Assembly: GCA_028285265.1 (NCBI GenBank)
Contig: JANQPX010000069.1
Span: 310,001 to 374,000, forward strand
Source: Geminicoccaceae bacterium
GTDB lineage: Bacteria; Pseudomonadota; Alphaproteobacteria; Geminicoccales; Geminicoccaceae
Reading direction: 5' to 3'
Length of the DNA: 64,000 bases
Below are positions 17,480-26,881 of the stretch, one piece after another. The notes under the pieces were generated by a model, which ran no database searches, was not told the origin of the DNA, and worked only from the letters and a program-made list of their open reading frames with translations. Each line of letters starts with the position of its first letter. Positions within the stretch are counted from its first letter, which is position 1. A program made the translations under genes and the position numbers.

Positions 17480-18484
17480 TTATTGAATTTCGACCAACTG
17501 ACCGTCCTTCAGGATCATGGCAGCACGCCTGTTCTCGCTTTGCGCTGCATCGTTCAAAACCAGCCTCAGCTGTATGGAACCATCAACGATCTCTTCGACG
17601 TCAACCTGACGCACCGCAAGATCGGTACCGCCAACTGGTTTGGTTGCAGCTAAGCGGTAGCTCTGGCCATCATAAAGGTATGCCGCGACAAACTGTGTGA
17701 AGTCTGCCGTGCTTGACTCATAATTGAAGAACACAACGGCATCCTCGATGCCATCGCTATCGAGATCGCCAAAGTCGCCAATTTTCGCTTGAAAATCGCC
17801 ATCGACGGTCTGATTAAGACTTGCCAGGTTGGCATTGATCACGGTTTGCAACTGATCAAGATTGGCCCCGATCGACGATGTCGCCGGACTGGTCGGCGCC
17901 GTCGGCGCAATCGCAGCTGTCTGAAGCTCTTGAGAACTACTGGTTGACGGCGAGGTTGTTGCTGGTGCTGCCCCGACGTTGTCTGTTAGCCCGGCTGTCG
18001 CCGATGGCTCAATAGGGCTCGGGGCGGCGGCGGCCGGCTCGACAGCCGTCGCGGGGGCCGTGGTCGTTGCTTGCGAAGCGGCTGTCGCTGCTGTTGTGAG
18101 GGAAGTTCCGGTTGCCGTGGTGGCGGCGGATGGTGTCACCGGTGCGGCAGGGGGAGCTGCGGCAGCATCAACGGGTGCAGCGTTGTTGCCGCAATTCCAA
18201 CCGGCAGTCGCCAGTTTGTCGACGAGGCCAGCAGCCTTTCCATCGCAAAAGGATGCATCACTCCTCGCGTTCCAGAGAACACGACGCACCCCAGGGGCTT
18301 CGTTATCTTTCCAGTAGACAACTTCGCAAGGAAGGCCTGTGTTTAGGTCACCGACCTCGACCACCACGCGACGCACGACATCGCCGCTAGTGCAGATCGA
18401 TTCAGTCTTCTCTGCCGCATCTGCTGATGCGACTCCTAACGTCAAGAAAAAGACAGCTGGTAAGCAGCGATACTGTCCGGGCAT
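17480..18484 (-). CDS. Exported two-domain hypothetical protein (paralogue 2, Ala/Thr/Pro-rich linker)
   Basis: A 334-aa protein with signal peptide (CLPAVFFLTLGVASADA). The N-terminal domain has TGLPCEVVYWKDNEAPGVRR and SFCDGKAAGLVDKLATAGWN-C. A roughly 100-residue low-complexity linker rich in Ala, Thr, Pro and Ser follows, then a C-terminal domain with GDLDSDGIEDAVVFFNYES and FVAAYLYDGQSYRLAATKPV. Both domains align with those of the downstream gene, so the two arose by tandem duplication and diverged, this one gaining the linker. The linker resembles flexible envelope-spanning segments. Function is unknown. Confidence 0.7.
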   Translation of the reverse strand: MPGQYRCLPAVFFLTLGVASADAAEKTESICTSGDVVRRVVVEVGDLNTGLPCEVVYWKDNEAPGVRRVLWNARSDASFCDGKAAGLVDKLATAGWNCGNNAAPVDAAAAPPAAPVTPSAATTATGTSLTTAATAASQATTTAPATAVEPAAAAPSPIEPSATAGLTDNVGAAPATTSPSTSSSQELQTAAIAPTAPTSPATSSIGANLDQLQTVINANLASLNQTVDGDFQAKIGDFGDLDSDGIEDAVVFFNYESSTADFTQFVAAYLYDGQSYRLAATKPVGGTDLAVRQVDVEEIVDGSIQLRLVLNDAAQSENRRAAMILKDGQLVEIQ

Positions 18485-18637
18485 CTGCCAATGCTCCGCT
18501 CAAACCCAAAGTAAGCGCCACGATATTCGACGCTCGAAAGATTGGTCGGTCGTCGGAAGAGGCAGGAAAATGGCACATCCCGTCAGCTTCGGCAACTCCT
18601 GACGAGAAGAGTTTTGTCATGCCGGGCGGGATCGTTG

Positions 18638-18669
18638 TGACAGGGGCACGACGCATCGCACCCCTGTCA
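18638..18669 (-). terminator. Inverted repeat downstream of the coiled-coil gene
   Basis: The perfect 9-bp repeat TGACAGGGG / CCCCTGTCA with a 14-nt loop lies 50 bp after the stop of the minus-strand gene at 18719 and before the next minus-strand start at 18484. No U-tract follows in the minus direction, so termination efficiency is doubtful; it could equally be an operator. Confidence 0.35.
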
Positions 18670-18718
18670 GATTGGCCGCTACTGTTCAATCACCGCTGAA
18701 CAGGGAGACATTGACTGA

Positions 18719-19234
18719 TTAGCCGGCATCTTGGTGAGAGGTCTGAACGAGATCGGTCAAATCTTCATGAACTCGTTCGATCAGCCAGAGAAGGCGGGCT
18801 TCGCCGTGATCATAAAATACATCATTAGGGTCGGTGACGAAGATTTCTCGGAATCGGGTGGTCACCAAATCCATGACAGTGACGAGCTCACCCAGCGAAT
18901 GTGACCGAGTTTTGACGAGGATGTTTTCGAGCTCTTCGATTTGCTGATCAATAGAGTTGAGCTCGTTCTCGATGCCATCTAAACCGCTATCCGCTTCGAC
19001 AGTCGCAAGATCATCAACGAGGCCGCCGACTTCGTTGCTCGTCATGCCGATGAGCTTGAGAGGCTCGACAGCCCAATCCGGCAACTGTGTTCGTAGATGC
19101 TCCTGCCTGGAGACAAGGGTTTGACGACGCGTTTGCAGATCGCGGATACGCTTGGTTATGACTAGCGCGTTGGTGATCACGCGAATGTTGTCCTGTGCAA
19201 CGATTCGCTGTGGCTTGCGCTCGGCAATGTTCAC
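18719..19234 (-). CDS. Coiled-coil hypothetical protein
   Basis: About 171 aa, soluble, rich in Leu, Glu, Gln and Arg in heptad-like order (RIRDLQTRRQTLVSRQEHLR; GIENELNSIDQQIEELENIL), with a conserved-looking end RLLWLIERVHEDLTDL. The frame is open to 19381, but GTG at 19234 is preceded by GGGAGG at 7 nt, much the best start signal. No family recognised. It has 560 bp of non-coding sequence upstream and is probably transcribed alone. Confidence 0.6.
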   Translation of the reverse strand: MNIAERKPQRIVAQDNIRVITNALVITKRIRDLQTRRQTLVSRQEHLRTQLPDWAVEPLKLIGMTSNEVGGLVDDLATVEADSGLDGIENELNSIDQQIEELENILVKTRSHSLGELVTVMDLVTTRFREIFVTDPNDVFYDHGEARLLWLIERVHEDLTDLVQTSHQDAG

Positions 19235-19795
19235 TAGAAGTCCTCCCAACTCAAGTCTAACGACGGTTGAAACAAGCAATGGCTGTCGGCCTATCTCGCT
19301 GCGGATCATGACGTCGATGCATTTCGACGGCTGATTAGTGCTGCATTTGAGCAAATCTTTCGCATAACCATAACTTAACATGATCAGCTGAGATGTTCTC
19401 TAATCATTACCAAAAAGAAAGCTTGTCAAGGCGATTCTTTTCTACAACTTTATTTATCGCTGCTTTAGTAAAACTTCGCAAAAATTTGATCTAAATTGGT
19501 GAAGATGGCGCTTAGAAATTTCTTGAACAAGGATAAGGTGTTAGATGGGGTGTCTTGTGGTGACGTCGCACCAACAGATCGCCAAATAGGCGACTTGGAC
19601 GACTGCGCAGAACTTTTTACGAGATTTAACTGAGGTAGATGTAGTTTTTGACATAATCGCTTCTTAGGCGATGTGCTTGTCGTAGTGTGGCAGCTAGACG
19701 GGTGCGCAGCCTGCGCCTATTGTTTCTTGAGTTGGATAAACCCTAGCGCCTTTTGCCGATCGGTGATCGATCAGGGCATAGATAAGAGGTAACGC
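19235..19795. other. Long AT-rich intergenic region
   Basis: No convincing gene on either strand. The stretch is markedly more AT-rich than the surroundings (for example 19390-19500) and must hold the divergent promoters for the coiled-coil gene and the DUF502 gene. I could not single out a defined operator or small RNA. Confidence 0.5.
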
Positions 19796-20593
19796 GTGGC
19801 GCCTAGATATGATCGTGATGTTGGGCCGGGTGGGCTTGCCGAGCCTGAAAGAAGCTTCACCATTCCCGAACCGCCCAATCCGCCTGGTCTCTTGTCGCGA
19901 CTTCGCAATTACTTCCTGACAGGCGTGATCGTCACTGCGCCCTTTGCCATCACTATTTTTTTGGTATGGCAGTTTATCACCTTTCTAGACTCGTACGCGG
20001 GGCGATTATTCCCAGCCTATTACATCGAACAATACCTCCCTTTCGGTATTCCAGGGATCGGCCTCGTCGTCATGTTGATTGTACTGACGTCGATCGGGTT
20101 TGTGACCGCCGGACTCGCTGGGCGAACGATGATCCGGATGGGGGAACGTTTCTTGTCGCGTATGCCGGTGGTTCGCAGCGTCTACGGCACCCTTAAGCAA
20201 ATATTTGAGACTGTTCTGAACCAGTCCTCTCGCTCGTTTCGGGAAGTTGTTCTTGTGGAGTATCCGAGGCGCGGCATTGGGGCGATCGGTTTTGTCACGG
20301 GGCCAACCCAGGGTGAAGTCCAGGAACGAACTGACGAAGATCTGGTTAATATCTTTCTTCCAACGACACCCAACCCGACATCAGGGTTCCTTTTGTTCGT
20401 TCCACGCAAGGACTTGATCCATCTCGATATGACGGTAGAGGAGGGGATCAAGCTCGTGATTTCAGGCGGTATTGTGACACCAAAAAGCCCCTTCGATCAG
20501 GATGATCCGGAGCAAGTGCGTGGTGCTCCGCCGCCGAAAGCAAGGCTCCGGCCCGAACCTGAGGGAGCGCCGGCAAAAAAGACAACAGCTTAG
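19796..20593 (+). CDS. DUF502 family membrane protein
   Basis: A 265-aa protein with two N-terminal TM helices (LTGVIVTAPFAITIFLVWQF; GIPGIGLVVMLIVLTSIGFV) and a soluble C-terminal domain. DUF502 signatures: RMPVVRSVYGTLKQIFETV, REVVLVEYPRRGIGAIGFVT and VFLP-type NIFLPTTPNPTSGFLLFVPR. A Pro/Lys-rich tail follows. The family, also found in plant COV1-like proteins, has no firm biochemical role. The GTG start has AGAGGT upstream. It converges with recG with only 5 bp between stop codons, a neighbourhood common in alphaproteobacteria. Confidence 0.88.
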   Translation: MAPRYDRDVGPGGLAEPERSFTIPEPPNPPGLLSRLRNYFLTGVIVTAPFAITIFLVWQFITFLDSYAGRLFPAYYIEQYLPFGIPGIGLVVMLIVLTSIGFVTAGLAGRTMIRMGERFLSRMPVVRSVYGTLKQIFETVLNQSSRSFREVVLVEYPRRGIGAIGFVTGPTQGEVQERTDEDLVNIFLPTTPNPTSGFLLFVPRKDLIHLDMTVEEGIKLVISGGIVTPKSPFDQDDPEQVRGAPPPKARLRPEPEGAPAKKTTA

Positions 20594-20598
20594 AGACC

Positions 20599-22800
20599 TC
20601 ATCCCGAGCGGAGATAAGAAGCCACAGTCGCCTCATCGTGCCAGCGCAAGAGAAGACGAAGGGCCTGACCACGTGGGCTTTTTAGTTCTGGATCACGCGC
20701 AAGGACGAGGCGGGCGTCGTCTCTCGCGGTTGCCAACAAGCCTGCATGTTCAACAAGATCGGCGAGTCGGAAGGACGGAATCCCGCTTTGTTTGGTTCCG
20801 AGCACTTCACCCGGTCCTCGCAGGCGAAGATCCTCCTCAGCGAGGAAAAAACCATCTTCGGACTTGCGCAAAACGTCTAGTCGCTGGCGTGCGAGTTGGC
20901 TCAGCGGTTCGGCGTAAAGGAGGAGACAGCTTGATGGTTTGTCGCCACGGCCGACCCGACCTCGCAATTGGTGAAGCTGGGCTAGTCCGAAACGCTCAGC
21001 ATGCTCAATGACGATCGCCGTGGCATTGGCGACATCCACGCCGACTTCAATAACTGTTGTCGCAACCAATAGACGCGTTTCGCCAGAGCTGAATGCCTGC
21101 ATGGCCGCATCTTTCTCCGTACTGGCCATCTGGCCATGAACGAGACCGACCTTGGCGCCAAATGCTGCCTTGAGGCTTTCATGGCGTTCTTCTGCCGACG
21201 TGAGGTTAAGTTCGTCCGATGGGCTCACTAGTGGGCAAATCCAATAGATTTGATCGCCCTCTTCGATGGCTCGGCCAACTGCTTCAATGACCTGATCGAG
21301 CTTGCTTTTTGGCGCTGCGCGAGTCGCGATTGATTTTCGACCAATCGGCTTTTGCCGGATCTCAGAAAGTTCGACGTCACCATAGAAGGATAGGACGAGC
21401 GTCCTTGGAATGGGGGTGGCCGTCATTACGAGAACGTCAGAGTGGGGGCTCTTTTCGGCTAGGGCAATTCGCTGGTCGACGCCAAAGCGATGTTGTTCGT
21501 CGATCACGGCCAGTCCAAGTTCGCAGAACGCCACATCGTCCTGAAATAGCGCATGCGTCCCAATGATTGCTTGAATCTCGCCTGAAGCGAGGCGCATCAG
21601 CAAATCGCGTCGCGACGTTCCGCTCTCGCGTCCGGTCAGAAGCGCCACCGTAACGCCGGCAGGCCGAAGGAGCTCATAGAGAGCGTTGCCGTGCTGACGT
21701 ACCAAGACGTCTGTTGGTGCCATCAAGGCGGCTTGAGACCCTGCCTCGATCACCTGCAGCATGGCGAGTGCAGCGACGACAGTCTTGCCGCTGCCGACAT
21801 CGCCCTGCAAAAGCCGCAGCATCTTTGCCGGTTTGGCTAGGTCTTGATTGATCTCAACAATCGCCTGCTCTTGGGCGGCGGTCAGGGTGAAGGGGAGGCC
21901 ATCAATGACCTGACGCCTTAGGCGTCCATCGCCTTTACGTGCCTTACCATCTCGCTCTTGAGTTTTCCTGCGCGTTAGACTGAGCGTGAGTTGGCTTGCC
22001 AGGAGTTCGTCATAGGCAAGGCGTGCTCGAGCCTTCGACGTTGGCAGAATATCATCAGACTGCGTGGGGGTGTGGATTTGACGAAGGGCCTCAGTCAGAC
22101 TAGGCCAACCCTGCCTCTCGATCCAGGACGGATCCTGCCACTCTGGTAGCAAAGCCGCATGGAGCTCAAGATCATCAAGAGCTGTTCTTATCCGACTCTG
22201 TAGCACACGCTGGGTAAGCCCCTGGGTCGACGGATAAACCGGTTGGAGCCATTGGCCCTTTTGAGGCTCGGAGGCGCTAAGAGCTTTTGGTATGGCAACG
22301 AATTCGGGATGAACGACTTGCCAGATCTGGTTCTTGCCCTTCCCATAGCGCCCAATCGTGCCGCTTATCACCCGCGTCTTGCCGACCGGCAATTGGTCCT
22401 GGAGATAGTTGCGACGACCCTGGAAGAACACCAACTGGAGCGGTTCGTCGCCAAGCAGGCAGTCAATCCGATAGGGTTGACGACGCTGATAAGGCGGCCG
22501 ATGCGCTACGATTGAGATATCCAAAGTTACGCGCTTGCCTTCGACAAGCGTTCGCGGATCGTCATTAAGATTGTGATCGAGTAGTCCGTGGGGCAGGTGA
22601 AGGAGAAGATCTAATCGTCTCGCCGGTCCTCTCAGGCCATTTCCCAACAACCGGCCAAAGGCTTCAGCGAGCTTTGGACCGATGCCTCTGATCGTCGAAA
22701 CGGCGCTAAAAAGTGGATCGGGGCCATCGGTAATTTCGAAGCAGGGGATATCTGCAACCTCAACGCTCTTTGAAAGCGCGTCATCTTTCGCTACATCCAT
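20599..22800 (-). CDS. recG: ATP-dependent DNA helicase RecG
   Basis: RecG remodels stalled replication forks and Holliday junctions. The protein of about 733 aa has an N-terminal wedge/OB region starting with VSTIRGIGPKLAEAFGRLLG, the helicase Walker A GDVGSGKTVVAALAM, DExH-type box VIDEQHRFGVDQR, motif III TATPIPRT and a C-terminal helicase domain with QLRGRVGRG. The N-terminal 30 residues before the wedge are variable. ATG at 22800 or GTG at 22836 are both possible starts and neither has a clear ribosome binding site. It is divergent from sdhE, with a bidirectional promoter in the short gap. Confidence 0.93.
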   Translation of the reverse strand: MDVAKDDALSKSVEVADIPCFEITDGPDPLFSAVSTIRGIGPKLAEAFGRLLGNGLRGPARRLDLLLHLPHGLLDHNLNDDPRTLVEGKRVTLDISIVAHRPPYQRRQPYRIDCLLGDEPLQLVFFQGRRNYLQDQLPVGKTRVISGTIGRYGKGKNQIWQVVHPEFVAIPKALSASEPQKGQWLQPVYPSTQGLTQRVLQSRIRTALDDLELHAALLPEWQDPSWIERQGWPSLTEALRQIHTPTQSDDILPTSKARARLAYDELLASQLTLSLTRRKTQERDGKARKGDGRLRRQVIDGLPFTLTAAQEQAIVEINQDLAKPAKMLRLLQGDVGSGKTVVAALAMLQVIEAGSQAALMAPTDVLVRQHGNALYELLRPAGVTVALLTGRESGTSRRDLLMRLASGEIQAIIGTHALFQDDVAFCELGLAVIDEQHRFGVDQRIALAEKSPHSDVLVMTATPIPRTLVLSFYGDVELSEIRQKPIGRKSIATRAAPKSKLDQVIEAVGRAIEEGDQIYWICPLVSPSDELNLTSAEERHESLKAAFGAKVGLVHGQMASTEKDAAMQAFSSGETRLLVATTVIEVGVDVANATAIVIEHAERFGLAQLHQLRGRVGRGDKPSSCLLLYAEPLSQLARQRLDVLRKSEDGFFLAEEDLRLRGPGEVLGTKQSGIPSFRLADLVEHAGLLATARDDARLVLARDPELKSPRGQALRLLLRWHDEATVASYLRSG

Positions 22801-22868
22801 GGGACCGGCTTTGGTAGTATGCCTGGGTGCGGACACGTTCGATCGATGCCTTTTTCGAGGTCCTAACT

Positions 22869-23138
22869 ATGACGGAACCGATCACCATCCGCCAAAAGCG
22901 CCTGGTTCACCGAAGCCGTTATCGAGGCTGCCGTGAGGCAGATCTCATTTTTGGCCGCTTTGCAGACGCCTACGTCAAGGGCATGGACCAGGACGACCTC
23001 GACCGCTATGAGGCCCTGATCGAGGAAAGTGACCAGGATCTCTTGGCTTGGATATATGAGCGTGAACCCGTGCCAGAGCGTCACGATAACGACATATTCC
23101 ATCTGTTGAAGCGGTTCAATGTCGCTGACGCTGGATAG
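22869..23138 (+). CDS. sdhE: FAD assembly factor SdhE
   Basis: An 89-aa protein of the SdhE/YgfY/Sdh5 family, which promotes covalent flavinylation of succinate dehydrogenase SdhA. The conserved RGxxE motif is present as YRGCREADLIFGRF, followed by EESDQDLLAWIYE. The frame opens earlier, but ATG at 22869 has GAGG 8 nt upstream and fits the normal family length. Position between recG and mfd is typical for alphaproteobacteria. Confidence 0.92.
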   Translation: MTEPITIRQKRLVHRSRYRGCREADLIFGRFADAYVKGMDQDDLDRYEALIEESDQDLLAWIYEREPVPERHDNDIFHLLKRFNVADAG

Positions 23139-23274
23139 GGGAGAAGGCGCTCCCGTTTATGAGCGATGATGCCCTAAAAGAGCGCTCCGCCGAGGATCAG
23201 GATAGCTACAAACGCCGTTTGAGATCGAACCAGAAGACCCTGTCATCGTTACACAAGAAACGAGAAAGAAGACC

Positions 23275-26200
23275 GTGGCCGAACCTGCCTTTAATCTTGA
23301 GCAATCCGACAGCGACGATCCCAACTTCGGTGAAGCCGCGCCTCCGTATCCGACAGCCCTTGTAGCAGGTGCTGTTGATGGTCTTGATGCACTCTTTCTT
23401 GCCGAGCAGGCAGAGGCCGGATTTACACTCCATGTCGCACGCGATGCGCCGCGTGCCGATCAAATCAAGCAGCGCATCAGCTTCTATGCACCGAATGTTG
23501 ATGTCGCCGTGCTGCCAGCTTGGGATTGCCTTCCTTATGACCGCGTCTCGCCTAATGGCGATGTCATGGCAAGGCGTCTCGAGGTATTGGCGACGTTGCT
23601 TGGGCAAGGCTTGAAGCGACCTGATCTTCTGATCATTACGGTAAACGCGCTACTGCAAAAATTGCCGACCGCTGACAGCATCAGATCAGGCCTCTTTAAG
23701 GCAAGCGCTGGAGATCGTATTGACCGCGATCAGCTGCTGATGTGTCTTGCCCGAAACGGTTATCGACGCGCGGGAACTGTTGTTGAGCCTGGCGATTACG
23801 CTGTTCGAGGGGGAATCATCGATGTGTTCCCAATCGGTGCCGAGCAGCCGCTCAGGCTCGATCTGTTCGGCGACGATCTTGAAGCAATTCGAGGTTTTGA
23901 CCCGCTCACCCAACGGTCACTGGCCAAGGTTGATACCATCGATCTCTTGCCGATGAGCGAAGTACTCCTTGATGAGGTCTCGATCGAACGCTTTCGTGTC
24001 GGCTACATGCAGCACTTCGGGGCCGCGACGTCGGACCCACTGTTCGAATCGATCGCTGAAGGACGGCCATTTCCTGGTATGGAGCACTGGCTGCCTTTGT
24101 TCCACGAAGCGTTGGTGCCAATAACGGAATATTTGCCAGAAGGAACGCCTGTCAGCTTTGATCCTCTAGCGCGTGACGCTATCGAAGCGCGACTGGAAGC
24201 TATCGGCGAACACTACGAAAGTCGAAGAGAGCCTCCTGAGGCTGCGCGCGCAATGGGAGCAGTACCCTATCGGCCCTTGCCTCCCGATGCGCTTTATCTC
24301 TCAGAACAGCGGCTCGAACGCCTTCTCTCCGGAAGGCGCGTGCTTGATCTCTCCCCGTTCGACGCGCCACCTAGCGCATCGAAGTATACCGAGATTATCG
24401 AGCTTGGCGGACGCAAGGGCTACGACTTCGCGATTGAGCGCAGTAAACAAGACCAAAACCTCTTCGATGCTGTGGCTGCCCATATTACTGAAGCGGATCA
24501 AAAAGAGATCCAGGTGCTGGTTGCGGCAGCAAGTGAAGGGTCCTTAGAACGGTTGAAGTTGGTTTTAGCTGACCACGGCCTCAATAACATCGCGCGCGTC
24601 CAATGCTGGAATGACCTAGCACGGCTTGAAAGGCCTGCCCTTGGCGTGTTGCCGTTGGATCATGGCTTCGCCACAGCAGATTATGTGGTTCTCTCTGAAG
24701 CCGACATCTTTGGAGACCGACTCTCGAGGCCGGTCAAGAAGAAGCGACGGTCCGATCAGTTCATCCCCGAAGTCGCGGCGCTGGCTGAGGGTGATGTTGT
24801 CGTGCACAACGACCATGGCATCGGTCGTTTCGAAGGTTTGGTGACGCTGGAACTCGGCGGGGCACCGCATGACTGCTTGAAACTGACCTATCATGGCGGA
24901 GATCGCCTGTTCGTCCCGGTTGAAAATTTGGACGTACTCTCACGCTATGGGTCAGCAGACGGCACCGTCCAACTAGATAAGCTGGGTGGTCTCGGCTGGC
25001 AGCAGCGAAAAGCCCGGGTCAAACAGCGCATTCAAGAAATTGCGGGCGAGCTCATAGAAATTGCTGCAAGGCGCGCCACCCGCAAAGGAGAGGCCATCGA
25101 GGCACCAGTCGGTCTCTACGACGAGTTTGCAGCGCGATTTGTGTATCAGGAAACCGAAGATCAGGAGCGTGCCATTGATCAGGTCTTAGAAGACCTTGGT
25201 TCAGGGCAACCCATGGACCGGCTTGTCTGTGGTGATGTCGGATTTGGCAAGACCGAGGTCGCCCTAAGGGCTGCATTTGTCGTGGCGATGTCGGGGAAGC
25301 AGGTGGCTATCCTTGCGCCAACCACCTTGCTCGCACGCCAGCACTATCAGGTCTTGCGTGAGCGTTTTTCTGGCCTTCCGGTCAACATTGCTCAACTCTC
25401 CCGCTTCGTGACACCTAGGGAGGCTGCGAAGACGAAAGAAGAGCTTAAGGCCGGCAAAGTCGACATTGTCGTAGGGACCCATGCTCTCTTAGGGCCAAAG
25501 GTCGAATTTAAGAGTCTTGGACTCGTCGTCATCGACGAGGAGCAGCATTTTGGTGTGGTTCATAAAGAACGCCTCAAGAAACTTCGGGCAGAGGTCCATG
25601 TACTCACCATGACCGCCACGCCGATCCCCAGAACGCTGCAAATGGCCCTGGGTGGGCTGAAGGAGCTGAGCCTGATTGCGACTCCGCCGGTTGACCGCCT
25701 TGCCGTGCGTGCCTTTGTTCTGCCTGCTGACCCTGTTGTTATCCGAGAAGCCATTCTGCGCGAGCACTATAGGGGCGGTCAGAGCTTCTATGTTTGCCCA
25801 AGGATTGAGGATCAAAGCAAGCTTGCCGATCAGCTGAAAACATTGGTACCGGAGATCAAGGTCGGTGTGGCCAATGGGCGTATGCCAGCGAAGCAGCTCG
25901 AGGAAGTGATGGCTGCGTTCTACGACCACAAGATCGACCTTTTGCTGTCCACTAACATTATCGAGTCGGGGCTCGATATTCCGACGGCCAATACTTTGAT
26001 TGTGCATCGTGCCGATCTTTTCGGCCTTTCACAGCTTTACCAGCTTCGCGGGCGTGTGGGGCGTGGCAAGCTGCGTGGCTATGCCTATTTCACATTACCT
26101 CCCAAAAGGCGGCTTCGCGAAGTCGCCGAGCGACGGCTTTCTGTGATCCAGAGCCTGGATCAACTAGGCGCTGGCTTCCAGCTAGCGTCACACGATCTCG

Positions 26201-26796
26201 ACATAAGGGGGGCGGGTAATCTGCTTGGTGACGAACAGTCGGGCCATATCAAGGAGGTCGGCTTCGAGCTGTACAATCACCTTCTCGAAGAAGCAGTCCA
26301 ACTTGCGAAACAGGAAAGCAAAGATGGTGAAACAAGCGGCTCTAGAGATTGGTCACCGCAGATCACGATCGATGCAGCTGCCTTGATTCCATCAACCTAT
26401 ATCGAGGACCTTGATCTGCGAATGGGCCTTTACCGGCGACTCGCCTCACTGGAAGCGTCGGATGACATAGAAGCCTTTGCAGCTGAGTTGATCGATCGAT
26501 TTGGACAGCTGCCGCCTGAAACTGAGCAACTCTTGAAGCTCATTGGTATTAAGCAGTTATGTCGGAAAGCCGGCGTTGCTAAAGTTGATGCCGGGCCCAA
26601 GGGAACGGTGATTGCCTTTCACGAGAACCAGTTTGCAAAGCCCGAGCGTCTCGTTGGTTGGATTGCGCAAAATAGTAACAAAGTTCGCTTACGACCTGAT
26701 CATCATGTGGTGGTTTCTGGCGCTACGAAGTCACCCGATGAGCGGTTGAAGCATGTGCGCGGGCTTATTGACGAACTTGCAAGGCTGGCGGCCTAG
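23275..26796 (+). CDS. mfd: Transcription-repair coupling factor Mfd
   Basis: A 1173-aa ATP-dependent translocase that removes RNA polymerase stalled at DNA lesions and recruits UvrA. Domains in order: UvrB-like N-terminal region (AWDCLPYDRVSPNGDVMARR), RNA polymerase-interacting CarD-like domain (EGDVVVHNDHGIGRFEGLV, near residue 505), helicase Walker A GDVGFGKTEVALRAAF, DEEQ box VIDEEQHFGVVHKE, motif VI QLYQLRGRVGRG, and the C-terminal TRCF domain (TYIEDLDLRMGLYRRLASLE). Length is normal for the family. The start is GTG with an AG-rich tract upstream. It follows sdhE after 136 bp. Confidence 0.97.
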   Translation: MAEPAFNLEQSDSDDPNFGEAAPPYPTALVAGAVDGLDALFLAEQAEAGFTLHVARDAPRADQIKQRISFYAPNVDVAVLPAWDCLPYDRVSPNGDVMARRLEVLATLLGQGLKRPDLLIITVNALLQKLPTADSIRSGLFKASAGDRIDRDQLLMCLARNGYRRAGTVVEPGDYAVRGGIIDVFPIGAEQPLRLDLFGDDLEAIRGFDPLTQRSLAKVDTIDLLPMSEVLLDEVSIERFRVGYMQHFGAATSDPLFESIAEGRPFPGMEHWLPLFHEALVPITEYLPEGTPVSFDPLARDAIEARLEAIGEHYESRREPPEAARAMGAVPYRPLPPDALYLSEQRLERLLSGRRVLDLSPFDAPPSASKYTEIIELGGRKGYDFAIERSKQDQNLFDAVAAHITEADQKEIQVLVAAASEGSLERLKLVLADHGLNNIARVQCWNDLARLERPALGVLPLDHGFATADYVVLSEADIFGDRLSRPVKKKRRSDQFIPEVAALAEGDVVVHNDHGIGRFEGLVTLELGGAPHDCLKLTYHGGDRLFVPVENLDVLSRYGSADGTVQLDKLGGLGWQQRKARVKQRIQEIAGELIEIAARRATRKGEAIEAPVGLYDEFAARFVYQETEDQERAIDQVLEDLGSGQPMDRLVCGDVGFGKTEVALRAAFVVAMSGKQVAILAPTTLLARQHYQVLRERFSGLPVNIAQLSRFVTPREAAKTKEELKAGKVDIVVGTHALLGPKVEFKSLGLVVIDEEQHFGVVHKERLKKLRAEVHVLTMTATPIPRTLQMALGGLKELSLIATPPVDRLAVRAFVLPADPVVIREAILREHYRGGQSFYVCPRIEDQSKLADQLKTLVPEIKVGVANGRMPAKQLEEVMAAFYDHKIDLLLSTNIIESGLDIPTANTLIVHRADLFGLSQLYQLRGRVGRGKLRGYAYFTLPPKRRLREVAERRLSVIQSLDQLGAGFQLASHDLDIRGAGNLLGDEQSGHIKEVGFELYNHLLEEAVQLAKQESKDGETSGSRDWSPQITIDAAALIPSTYIEDLDLRMGLYRRLASLEASDDIEAFAAELIDRFGQLPPETEQLLKLIGIKQLCRKAGVAKVDAGPKGTVIAFHENQFAKPERLVGWIAQNSNKVRLRPDHHVVVSGATKSPDERLKHVRGLIDELARLAA

Positions 26797-26881
26797 GTCG
26801 CATTTGTTCACAAGTTCGATGGAACAGGCGACGGCATCCACGACTTGTGTTAGTGCTGGTGCGAATTTGGAGGCATAGTCG

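Noticed and set aside
20502..21011. 169-codon plus-strand frame
   Set aside because: It lies antisense to recG, a certain gene, and its composition is that of a shadow frame.
23159..23365. 68-codon frame before and over the start of mfd
   Set aside because: It is in a different frame from mfd and overlaps its conserved N-terminus by 90 bp; no clear start signal. An upstream peptide cannot be excluded but is not supported.
25489..26007. 172-codon minus-strand frame inside mfd
   Set aside because: Antisense to conserved helicase motifs of mfd; no family resemblance.
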